DNA from: Desulfovibrio sp.
GTDB lineage: Bacteria; Desulfobacterota; Desulfovibrionia; Desulfovibrionales; Desulfovibrionaceae
DNA length: 64,000 nucleotides
NCBI GenBank assembly: GCA_016208105.1
Contig: JACQYS010000019.1
Location: 1 to 64,000, forward strand
Reading direction: 5' to 3'
Position 1 is the first letter of the stretch. Each line of letters begins with the position of its first letter. The position numbers and the translations under genes are program-made. Below the pieces are notes generated by a model. That model did no database searches. It was not told the DNA's origin and saw only the letters and a program-made list of their open reading frames with translations. This document shows positions 57,135-64,000 of the stretch, piece by piece.

Positions 57135-58529
57135 ATGATGAACTGCCTTGAACACGACTCGAAAAGCTGCTGGGAGGTTTACTCGTCCGCCAAGGACCGC
57201 AAGGCCATGGACGAACTCGCCAAGCGCTATGTGGAGTTCCTAACAGTCTGCAAGACCGAGCGCGAGACCATCGCCTATGTGAAGAAGCGTCTGCTGGAAG
57301 CCAAATTCAAGGAGAACACCAACGGAGAGTTCTCCGGAAGCGCCTGCTTCAAGATATTCAAAGGCAAGACCGTGTTCATTGCCCGCAAGGGTAAAAGGCC
57401 TCTGTCCAAGGGTTTCCGTCTGCTGGGCGCCCACGCCGACACCCCGCGCCTGGACCTCAAGCAGCGGCCCATCTACGAGGACTGCAACGTCTCCCAGGCC
57501 AAGACCCACTACTACGGCGGCATCCGCAAGCACCAATGGCTGGCCAGACCCCTGGCCCTGCACGGGGTGGTGGCCAAGACCGACGGATCAGTGGTGGAGA
57601 TTCGCATCGGCGAGGAACCTGACGACCCGGTCTTCACCATTCCGGATCTGTTGCCGCACCTGGCCTACAAGCAGATGGAGCAGAAGCTCTCCGACGCCTT
57701 CGAGGCGGAAAAGCTCAACATCATCATGGGCCACGCTCCCTCCAAGGAGGAGATCGACGCCAAGAAGAACAACTCCAAGGCCTGCGTGAAGAACCGGGTG
57801 CTCACCCTGCTCAACGAGCGCTTCGGCATAAGCGAGACGGACCTCTACTCCGCCGAGCTCCAGGCCGTTCCGGCCGGCCCGGCCAGGTTCGTGGGTCTGG
57901 ACGGCTCTCTCATCGGCGGCTACGGCCACGACGACCGGCTGTGCGTGTTCGCCGGGCTTGAGGCCATCCTGGCCGCGCCCAAGCCCGAGCACACCCAGAT
58001 CGTTCTTTTCTGGGACAAGGAGGAAATCGGCTCCGAGGGGGCCACAGGCGCGCGTTCCAGGTACTTTGAGCACTGCCTGGAAGACCTTGTCGACGCCTGG
58101 GAGCCGGGAACAAGGCTGTCCAAGATCTTTCACGCCTCCAAGGCGGTGTCCGCCGACGTCAACGCGGCGCTCGACCCGGACTACCAGGACGTGCACGAGA
58201 AGATGAACGCGTGCCTTTTGGGCCACGGGCCCACCTTCAACAAGTTTACCGGGCACCGGGGCAAGGTGGGAGCAAGCGACGCCCACTTCGAATACGTGGC
58301 CTGGATCCGCGGGATCATGGACAAGGCCGGGGTGCCCTGGCAGATGGCTGAGCTTGGCAAGGTGGACCTGGGTGGCGGCGGAACCGTGGCCAAGTTCCTG
58401 GCCGAGCACTGCATGGACATCATCGATTTCGGCCCGCCCGTGCTCTCCATGCACAGCCCGTTCGAGCTGTGCAGCAAAGCCGATCTCTATGCTTCGCTCA
58501 AGGCCTACCAGGCATTCCTGCTGAGCTGA
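57135..58529 (+). CDS. M18-family aminopeptidase
   Basis: A 464-aa cytosolic metalloprotease of the M18 (aspartyl aminopeptidase) family. RLLGAHADTPRLDLKQRP (about 95-112) carries the first zinc-ligand His and Asp, GYGHDDRLC (about 258-266) and FWDKEEIGSEGATGARS in outline (about 294-310) carry the bridging and catalytic acids, and a late PVLSMHSPFEL has the last His. It removes acidic N-terminal residues from peptides. AAGGAGATATG precedes the start, six bases after selA. Confidence 0.85.
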   Translation: MMNCLEHDSKSCWEVYSSAKDRKAMDELAKRYVEFLTVCKTERETIAYVKKRLLEAKFKENTNGEFSGSACFKIFKGKTVFIARKGKRPLSKGFRLLGAHADTPRLDLKQRPIYEDCNVSQAKTHYYGGIRKHQWLARPLALHGVVAKTDGSVVEIRIGEEPDDPVFTIPDLLPHLAYKQMEQKLSDAFEAEKLNIIMGHAPSKEEIDAKKNNSKACVKNRVLTLLNERFGISETDLYSAELQAVPAGPARFVGLDGSLIGGYGHDDRLCVFAGLEAILAAPKPEHTQIVLFWDKEEIGSEGATGARSRYFEHCLEDLVDAWEPGTRLSKIFHASKAVSADVNAALDPDYQDVHEKMNACLLGHGPTFNKFTGHRGKVGASDAHFEYVAWIRGIMDKAGVPWQMAELGKVDLGGGGTVAKFLAEHCMDIIDFGPPVLSMHSPFELCSKADLYASLKAYQAFLLS

Positions 58530-58549
58530 ATCCAAACCCAAGCATGAGA

Positions 58550-58582
58550 AGAGCCCCGGCGCGATGTTCGCCTCGGGGCTCT
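58550..58582 (+). terminator. rho-independent terminator after the M18 peptidase gene
   Basis: AGAGCCCC (58550-58557) pairs with GGGGCTCT (58575-58582), with CGG/CCG-like inner pairing, and is followed by CTTTG. The selA-peptidase operon ends here. Confidence 0.8.
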
Positions 58583-58696
58583 CTTTGCAGCCATCAGACA
58601 GCGGCCGTTTGGCGTCCCACTTGCCGGAGGGGCAGCTCTGAGGAACTCAGACATGAGCGCGCCCGCCCAGGCCACCTCTTGTGGGGCATTATTTCA

Positions 58697-60034
58697 TCAT
58701 CCCCCGGCCGCGAGGAGAACTTCTCCGCGCTGGTCAGGCCGGAACTCATTCAGGAAAGTGTTAGCCGAGGCGACAACGCCGTCGATGTTGAGATAATCCC
58801 ACGCGCCGCTCCGGCCCACCAGGTGGATTCCCTTGCCCGCCAGGAACTTTTTGGCGAAGGTTTTCAGACTGTGCAGCCCCACTGTGGGGATGGGATATGT
58901 GTGGGCCTGGTAGTGCGCGTCCACGGTCCTGATGTCGTCCATGGAGCGCAGCACTCCACGGCGCAGGAGATCCCGCACCACCTGCTCCGCGATGGCTGCC
59001 GGGTCGGCCGTCTGGCCGTCCTTCGCGGTATGTTCGGCCACCACAGCGGCCGGGAAATCGTCCGAGAAGTTGTGCATCATGGTGATGCGGTAGAATACCT
59101 CATCGTGCGCGAAGAATACCCAGTGACAGGAGTCGAAGTTCGCGAAGCTGCGCCCATCTTTTAGCCCGACCATGATGAACACCGTATTGTTGTGCCTGAG
59201 CTCGCGCCTGAGAGGCGCCAGTTCCCTGTAGGGCAGGGAATCGATTAGGGTCGTCAGCGGGATGGTGGAGATCAACTGTTTGAAGGCCCGAGCCTGGCCA
59301 TCCACGAACTCGATCACATGCCCTCCCTCCGCCGGGACGATGCGGGAAACCGCCTTATCCATTTGCGCATGCGGACCTACCAGTTCGTAATAGTGATCCA
59401 CCAGGGTCTGGACACCTCCCTTGGGGTAGAGAAACTTGGCCTGGTAGGCACGTCCCACGAAATTCTGGCCCATGGCGCCGCGTAACACCTTTTCAAAGGG
59501 CTCCGGTTCGATCTTGTTGGACACGAGGCGGGGGGATATCCTTTCGAGCGGACTGTTCCAAATCTTCTTGTTGTATGGAACCATGAAGCATCTGGCGATG
59601 CCCGAACCAAGACCCCTTACAATCCAGTCTTCGAGGCTTTTAAAATCCACCTTGTTGTTGGCGCGGGACTCCATATAGCCCACAACGCAGTCCTCCCAGT
59701 CGTCATCCGGCAGCTGATGCAGGCCGTTCTCGAAGGGGTAGTCCAATTGGTGCAATCCCTCGTTCGAGATATGGCAGATCTTCACCTGTCGGTCGCAGGA
59801 TTGGTATCGTATGGGAAGCGAACGCAGGTACCCGGCGAAAGCGGGGTCCTTGCCATAGAGGGCGTGCACTCCAAGGTCCCAGGAGAAATGACCTGTACGG
59901 AGCGTTCTCGACAGCCCGCCCGGAACAGACTCTGCCTCGAAGAGGGAGAAGTCCCGCCCTCGTTTCGCCAGCTCCGAACCAATGTACAGGCCGCATATGC
60001 CGCCGCCCAGAATCGCCAGGTCGCCAAGTTCCAT
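58697..60034 (-). CDS. FAD-dependent sugar mutase/oxidoreductase-like protein
   Basis: From the ATG at 60034 (GAGGCGATC upstream) the product is 445 aa. The FAD site is LAILGGGICGLYIGSELAKRG (about 6-26), then EAESVPGGLSRTL, DLGVHALYG, a NKKIWN/P..R motif (about 150-170) and PKGGVQTLV (about 214-222). This resembles the UDP-galactopyranose mutase/protoporphyrinogen oxidase-like family used in surface glycan pathways. The C-terminus has GIHLVGRSGAWDYLNIDG. Next to an exostosin-like glycosyltransferase (58-bp gap, same strand), a glycan role is likely; the sugar is unknown. Confidence 0.75.
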   Translation of the reverse strand: MELGDLAILGGGICGLYIGSELAKRGRDFSLFEAESVPGGLSRTLRTGHFSWDLGVHALYGKDPAFAGYLRSLPIRYQSCDRQVKICHISNEGLHQLDYPFENGLHQLPDDDWEDCVVGYMESRANNKVDFKSLEDWIVRGLGSGIARCFMVPYNKKIWNSPLERISPRLVSNKIEPEPFEKVLRGAMGQNFVGRAYQAKFLYPKGGVQTLVDHYYELVGPHAQMDKAVSRIVPAEGGHVIEFVDGQARAFKQLISTIPLTTLIDSLPYRELAPLRRELRHNNTVFIMVGLKDGRSFANFDSCHWVFFAHDEVFYRITMMHNFSDDFPAAVVAEHTAKDGQTADPAAIAEQVVRDLLRRGVLRSMDDIRTVDAHYQAHTYPIPTVGLHSLKTFAKKFLAGKGIHLVGRSGAWDYLNIDGVVASANTFLNEFRPDQRGEVLLAAGG

Positions 60035-60091
60035 ATGATCGCCTCGTTTCGATTCAAACATGACGTGACACGCCGTCCATTTCCGCTTCGG

Positions 60092-61687
60092 CTACGCTCC
60101 GGGGTTACCCGAAGGCCGTACAGGATACTGGGAGAGCCCTAACGGCGTATTGACCAATATCTGTGCGTTCGGTTTGAGAGTCCTTGCCCAAGCTTCGACC
60201 AGCGCCTCATTTTGTCCCGAGTCCTCTGTCGCTTCCATGAACAACAGATCAACGCTCCTGTCCCTAAAGAGCGTTGCTCCTTCACGCGGTGCTTCGGGTA
60301 ACACGCGAACCATGTGTTCAATCCCAGCTGTAGCCAACACTGATTCGTCGCAGGCGCCTCCCAGAACGTAGGCCATGGCGTCCAGACGCAGTGAACCAAT
60401 CATCCCGCTGGCAATCAGCGCCGAAGACAGTTCCCCTCGAGCACCGAGAACAACAGCCACGCCGTCGGGGGGCAGCGCGCTCCCGGCTTCGTAAATTGTT
60501 TCGATATCCTGAAATCGCAGAAGCCCCGGAATGCCGTTTGCCGTGATCCAGCCCGACCGGGTTGGGTCCTTTAATGCCTGGATTCCCCGGTTTACCCAGT
60601 ATTGCCCGTTGCGCCCTACTCCATCCGGATCCAGCACGAGCGGCGCCAGAGCCTCTGGACGACGCAAGCGTTTTGGTGCGAGTTCGGACCGGATTTCGTG
60701 GGGCCTGGTCATCCAAACCCCTTGGCGACGCTCGGGCATTTTTCGAAGTGAACGCAGCATCCGTTCCGCGAGCTTGTCGTTGTCGAAGTGTCGCTCCCAG
60801 GTTTCCCTGGCCAGGAGGCACATGAGTTTGAGCTGCTTTGGAGTTTTTGACTGGAGCCACTGTTTGATGATGCTTCCAGCCTCATGCGCTCTGGACTCGG
60901 GGATGCGCAGGGAAAAGCTTCCGTAGTCTATCTCGTCTTCAAAGGGCAGGCAGCCGTCGTCGTCCACCAACACCGGGATTCGCCCCATGCACATGGCTTC
61001 ATAGAACCGGAAGCAGATGTGACCGATCCCGCGTGGGCTCATAACCGCAAGGCTGCGTACCAGGGACTGGACGTACCGGGCTTCCATGGAGCGTTTTGAT
61101 TCCCCTTCCGGCAAGTAATACCATGAAGATTTGGTGACATCGCTCTCCCTGGGCGTTTCGACGAATGCGTCGAGCCCCGGTTCGCTCACCAGGGAGCGCA
61201 TAAGAGGGATACGCACCTCATGTTGGATTGAGCCGGTGAAGCTCACTTCGTGCCGAATCTTGGAAAAATCCAACCCCGGTGCCTCGTTACGGACGAAATC
61301 ATGAGCGGGATAGGGAAAGGCCAGAGCGTTCGGGTCCCGGCGGGTGCGGCTGAGGCTGGTCTTGAAGATCACCGATTCGATCCCCACCGGGTTATCCAAG
61401 TCCCCTGAATCGTAGAAGACGTGCTTTCCCTCATAGGTCTGAAAGTACGGTAGTGTGTTGAGAAAATCGCGCAACCGGGCATACCCGAAATGCGCGATGA
61501 AATGGCAAAACTCCAAGGGGAATACGATCCAGTCCGCCTTTTCAGGATCATCCGTCAGCAAAGCATTATGGCGTTCCAACCACTCTGAAGAAGGGTCTGC
61601 AGGCAGACAAAGGGGAGTCTGCGCCACTCCGGGAGGCACGGTGAAAAAAACATCAGGCCGGTAGACCAGCAGTGTGATACCCTTCAT
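60092..61687 (-). CDS. exostosin-like glycosyltransferase with C-terminal Rossmann domain
   Basis: A 531-aa protein. The N-terminal about 310 residues follow the exostosin (GT47-like) plan: DWIVFPLEFCHFI, VFYDSGDLDNPVG, HEVSFTGSIQHEVR, and a nucleotide-sugar site FRFYEAMCMGRIPVLVDD (about 225-242). After a basic linker a second domain (about 355-520) shows a class-I methyltransferase-like layout (VAVVLGARGELS, then VDLLFMEATEDSGQNEALVEAW in outline and a LKPNAQILVNTP strand) although the GxGxG is weak. A fused transferase that makes a decorated surface glycan is inferred. Confidence 0.72.
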   Translation of the reverse strand: MKGITLLVYRPDVFFTVPPGVAQTPLCLPADPSSEWLERHNALLTDDPEKADWIVFPLEFCHFIAHFGYARLRDFLNTLPYFQTYEGKHVFYDSGDLDNPVGIESVIFKTSLSRTRRDPNALAFPYPAHDFVRNEAPGLDFSKIRHEVSFTGSIQHEVRIPLMRSLVSEPGLDAFVETPRESDVTKSSWYYLPEGESKRSMEARYVQSLVRSLAVMSPRGIGHICFRFYEAMCMGRIPVLVDDDGCLPFEDEIDYGSFSLRIPESRAHEAGSIIKQWLQSKTPKQLKLMCLLARETWERHFDNDKLAERMLRSLRKMPERRQGVWMTRPHEIRSELAPKRLRRPEALAPLVLDPDGVGRNGQYWVNRGIQALKDPTRSGWITANGIPGLLRFQDIETIYEAGSALPPDGVAVVLGARGELSSALIASGMIGSLRLDAMAYVLGGACDESVLATAGIEHMVRVLPEAPREGATLFRDRSVDLLFMEATEDSGQNEALVEAWARTLKPNAQILVNTPLGLSQYPVRPSGNPGA

Positions 61688-62225
61688 GTCGCTCCCAACG
61701 AATCTTCCTGAAAGACAAACCTTTTAAGTATGCGCCCCGCTCTCACACGAACGCTCCAGCGGAACCACGACTTAAATGTCCTGTCATACCACAGGCCCGT
61801 TATCCGCCTGAACCAGGCACATATCCCCGGTATCGACCCCGCGGGTTTACCCTTTCCAACTGAGTGGAACGAGAATGAAAGTGTCAAAATTCCGTTCACT
61901 CAGGTTCTCAGGGGAGCACCGCACGGCCGAAATAATCGCTCAGTCAACAGGCGAGATCTCGTTCCACGAATGCCACGTCATCCAGCTTGTCCAAGTCGGG
62001 CAAAGCAGGCATATCCGCAGCATCCAGTCCCACTCTCCCAACGACACCCTTCATCAAGATTGGCTCCGGCTGGTGCGTGTCCGCATCCGAATATGTCCTT
62101 CTTCCCTCTGGATTCGTAATGCGGATCGCCTTCCCAAAAGCCCTCCGAGCAATTCCCATACCAACCGCATGAAACAGGAGAACAAGCGGCACGAATCATG
62201 CATTTGGTCCCAGACGGAGGACGCC
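61688..62225. other. 538-bp gap without a supported gene
   Basis: The long open frames here (61730-62119 plus; 61944-62192 minus; upstream extension of the next gene) have no ribosome sites and no family-like motifs. The right part could be a decayed coding remnant. The divergent promoters of the exostosin-like and methyltransferase genes must lie here. No repeat is seen. Confidence 0.4.
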
Positions 62226-62855
62226 ATGCTCATACCCCACGCCCAGGACAAGTACCATTACCTCATCAATTTCTGTCACTGGCGCAAGGTTCACCATATT
62301 CCCGGGGACTTTGTGGAGATCGGCGCCTTGTTCGGCGAAGGTACGCAGTTGCTCTCGCACTATCTGTCCAAGGAATGCCGGAACAAGCTCCTCCACGTCA
62401 TCGATGTGTTTGATCTTGATTTCGATCAGACCGCCACGGACCAGGGCTTCGTGATGAAAGAACTCTACAAGGAGTGGCTGGCCGAGAGAGGGGCTCCCTC
62501 GCAGTGGCTTCTCTATCTGCACAACACCCGGGGGCTCTTGAACGTCCGAACCCTGCGAGGAGATTCCAAGGCAGTCATCCTGCCCGCATCCAAAATCGCC
62601 TTCGCCTTTATCGACGGCAACCATCAGGCCGACTACGTCCAGAGTGATTTCAACATGATCTGGAACCGGCTGAGCCCAGGCGGAGTGGTGGCCTTCCATG
62701 ACTACAAAGGCGACCTGCCCGATGTCACCCGCACCATAGACGAACTGGCCGAGCGCCATGCCACGGACCTTGAATACTCCAAGGCTGTTCCCAGGCAGTT
62801 TCTCTATTTCATGGTGAAACGCCGGCAACAGGGCCAATCCTCCATAGTCGCATAA
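62226..62855 (+). CDS. class I SAM-dependent methyltransferase
   Basis: From the ATG at 62226 (GGAGG at 62216-62220) the product is 209 aa; an ATG at 62169 extends it by 19 residues but lacks a ribosome site. The SAM motif is GDFVEIGALFGEGTQLL (about 26-42), followed by LLHVIDVFDLDFD (about 56-68), then AFAFIDGNH (about 129-137) and GGVVAFHDYKGD (about 155-166). The Methyltransf_24-like layout with a D-x-N-H and H-D pair is common in cephalosporin-hydroxylase-like and glycan O-methyltransferases. It is divergent from the exostosin-like gene. Confidence 0.72.
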   Translation: MLIPHAQDKYHYLINFCHWRKVHHIPGDFVEIGALFGEGTQLLSHYLSKECRNKLLHVIDVFDLDFDQTATDQGFVMKELYKEWLAERGAPSQWLLYLHNTRGLLNVRTLRGDSKAVILPASKIAFAFIDGNHQADYVQSDFNMIWNRLSPGGVVAFHDYKGDLPDVTRTIDELAERHATDLEYSKAVPRQFLYFMVKRRQQGQSSIVA

Positions 62856-62942
62856 ATCTTCCTGGCCCTTTACAGACCGCGCCCATCCGGCGATACTTGG
62901 AAACGGCGCCTTAACAACCTGGTGCAAAAGTCGGTCTTCTTA

Positions 62943-63063
62943 AGCCTGTTCAAAAAGCCTGCTGGCAAGGCGTAGAAAAAAGTCAAGGCTGAAGCGTATT
63001 TGACATACGCGAAGGTTTGGCTTTTGCGCTGCAACACCGCCAGCGGGAATTTTTCAACAGGCT
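62943..63063. repeat. 121-bp MITE-like palindromic element upstream of selB
   Basis: The ends AGCCTGTT-c-AAAAA..GCTGGC and GCCAGC..TTTTT-c-AACAGGCT are inverted. The middle carries GTAGAAAAAAGTCAAG and a TTGACA-like box (about 62999-63005). It forms one long imperfect hairpin and has no coding capacity. It resembles short non-autonomous inverted-repeat elements found in many deltaproteobacteria. It ends 32 bases before the selB start and may affect its promoter. Confidence 0.65.
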
Positions 63064-63095
63064 AGAGCGCCAATCCAAACCGTCTGGAGTCATTC

Positions 63096-64000
63096 ATGCC
63101 GGTCATCATGGGCACGGCCGGTCACATCGACCACGGCAAGACCACACTCGTCAAAGCCCTCACAGGAATCGACTGCGACCGCCTGTCCGAGGAAAAGAAG
63201 CGCGGCATTACCATCGAGCTGGGCTTCGCCTTCATGGAGCTCGGTGGCCACCGCATTGGCGTGGTGGACGTTCCCGGGCACGAGCGTTTCGTAAAGAACA
63301 TGGTGGCCGGCGCGGCCGGCATCGACTTCGTGGTCCTGGTCATCGCGGCCGACGAGGGCGTCATGCCCCAGACACGCGAGCACCTGGAGATCTGCACCCT
63401 TTTAGGCATCAAGCAGGGTGTGGTAGCGCTGACCAAGCTGGACGCAGTTGACGAAGAATGGCTGTCCCTGGTCACCGAGGACGTCAAAACCTTCCTGGCT
63501 CCGACATTTCTAGCCGATGCCCCGTTCATACCGGTATCCGCCCACACCGGCCAGGGTCTTGACGCGCTCAAGGCGGAACTCGCCCGCCTAACAGCTGAAT
63601 TTACCCCCAAGCGCCGCTCGGACCTTGCCCGGCTGCCCATAGACCGGGTTTTCACCATGAAGGGGCACGGCACCGTAGTGACCGGCACGCTCATAGCCGG
63701 GCAGCTTAAAACTGGTGACGAAGCCATGCTTTTCCCCTCGGGCAAGCCAACCAAGGTGCGCGGCCTCCAGGTGCATGGCAACGCTTCCGATGTGGCCCTG
63801 GCGGGGCAACGCACCGCGGTGAACGTCTCCGGCCTGGAAGTGGAGGACGTTGAGCGCGGCGAGGTGCTCGCCCATGCAGGCACCCTGTTTCCAAGTCTGG
63901 CCTGGAACATGGAAATCACCTGCCTGGCATCCTCCCCCAGGGCGCTCAGGCATCGCGGCGAGGTCCATTTCCACCACGGAACCCGCGAGGTGATGGCCCG
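63096..64000 (+). CDS. selB: selenocysteine-specific elongation factor SelB (5' part)
   Basis: The window ends within the gene; 301 codons are visible. GTP-binding motifs are [13 protein letters not shown] (6-18), DVPGHE (G3) and TKLDA (G4). [14 protein letters not shown] and [20 protein letters not shown] (domain 2) follow the SelB form rather than EF-Tu, notably the R-G-I-T-I-E-L-G-F switch. SelB brings Sec-tRNA(Sec) to the ribosome at SECIS-marked TGA codons. The C-terminal winged-helix domains that bind SECIS RNA are beyond the edge. GGAG at 63086-63089 precedes the start. Confidence 0.93.
   Translation, partial: MPVIMGTAGHIDHGKTTLVKALTGIDCDRLSEEKKRGITIELGFAFMELGGHRIGVVDVPGHERFVKNMVAGAAGIDFVVLVIAADEGVMPQTREHLEICTLLGIKQGVVALTKLDAVDEEWLSLVTEDVKTFLAPTFLADAPFIPVSAHTGQGLDALKAELARLTAEFTPKRRSDLARLPIDRVFTMKGHGTVVTGTLIAGQLKTGDEAMLFPSGKPTKVRGLQVHGNASDVALAGQRTAVNVSGLEVEDVERGEVLAHAGTLFPSLAWNMEITCLASSPRALRHRGEVHFHHGTREVMA

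Noticed and set aside
61875-62225. Upstream extension of the methyltransferase frame to 61875
   Set aside because: The GGAGG at 62216-62220 fixes the start at 62226. The extension has no family-like sequence.
1-64000. CRISPR arrays, rRNA genes, tRNA-Sec (selC) and selD
   Set aside because: No regular spacer-repeat array, no rRNA, and no selC- or selD-like sequence was seen on reading both strands.

Overview
The window looks like the chromosome of a GC-rich sulfate-reducing deltaproteobacterium of the Desulfovibrionaceae type. No ribosomal RNA is present, so this rests on gene content: a Desulfovibrio-style outer-membrane porin, futalosine-pathway menaquinone genes (mqnD, mqnE, mqnC, mqnA), selenocysteine machinery (selA, selB), a molybdate-type transporter and multiheme cytochrome remnants. 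No species is claimed.

Positions 1-9375 are the right part of an integrative element whose left end lies outside the window. It starts with the 5' end of an IS1595-like transposase. It then carries poorly characterised cargo: an 80-aa repeat protein, a DUF6573-like protein, a 331-aa unknown, a Gly-rich protein with a helical core, a protein with the fold signature of tRNA-guanine transglycosylase/DpdA enzymes, and a small HTH/AbrB-like regulator. After these come an AT-rich replication-initiator-like gene, a compact tyrosine recombinase, an excisionase-like HTH gene and a full-size tyrosine integrase beside the 3' end of tRNA-Glu(CTC). Several intergenic repeats are shared within the element.

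From 9384 to about 36.4 kb the content looks like core genome with metabolic clusters. These are tRNA-Glu and tRNA-Lys; a GDP-heptose type sugar cluster with a natural kinase-isomerase fusion; a radical SAM/SPASM protein; a NYN nuclease-like protein; a GAF-SpoIIE phosphatase; a modBC-type transporter preceded by an unlisted 52-codon CxxC membrane protein; an SH3/coiled-coil membrane protein; and a peroxiredoxin whose catalytic residue is encoded by an in-frame TGA with a SECIS-like hairpin. Next come the divergent mqnD / TetR-mqnE-mqnC-mqnA genes, a porin, and a tightly coupled chromate-type operon (chrB, DUF2148, MFS, HD, MFS, a PEP-synthase-like fusion, chrA) that ends in a cytochrome c pseudogene.

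From 37 to 45 kb lie an acyltransferase, a 7TM histidine kinase with its LuxR response regulator, two small secreted proteins, a truncated receiver-only paralogue of the regulator, and a GT-C-like membrane protein broken by an amber codon. From 45.6 to 51.4 kb a small island is bounded by direct repeats of the tRNA-Arg(TCT) 3' half. It holds a CBS-domain protein, a frameshifted ferric-reductase/FNR-like gene and a P2-type cation ATPase.

The last part (51.4-64 kb) has tRNA-Arg, a cAMP-phosphodiesterase-like MBL protein, a Tat-signal carotenoid-desaturase-like oxidoreductase, folC, selA, an M18 aminopeptidase, a three-gene glycan group (UDP-galactopyranose-mutase-like flavoprotein, exostosin-like glycosyltransferase, methyltransferase), a MITE-like palindrome and the 5' part of selB. 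SelA and SelB would decode the TGA in the peroxiredoxin gene.
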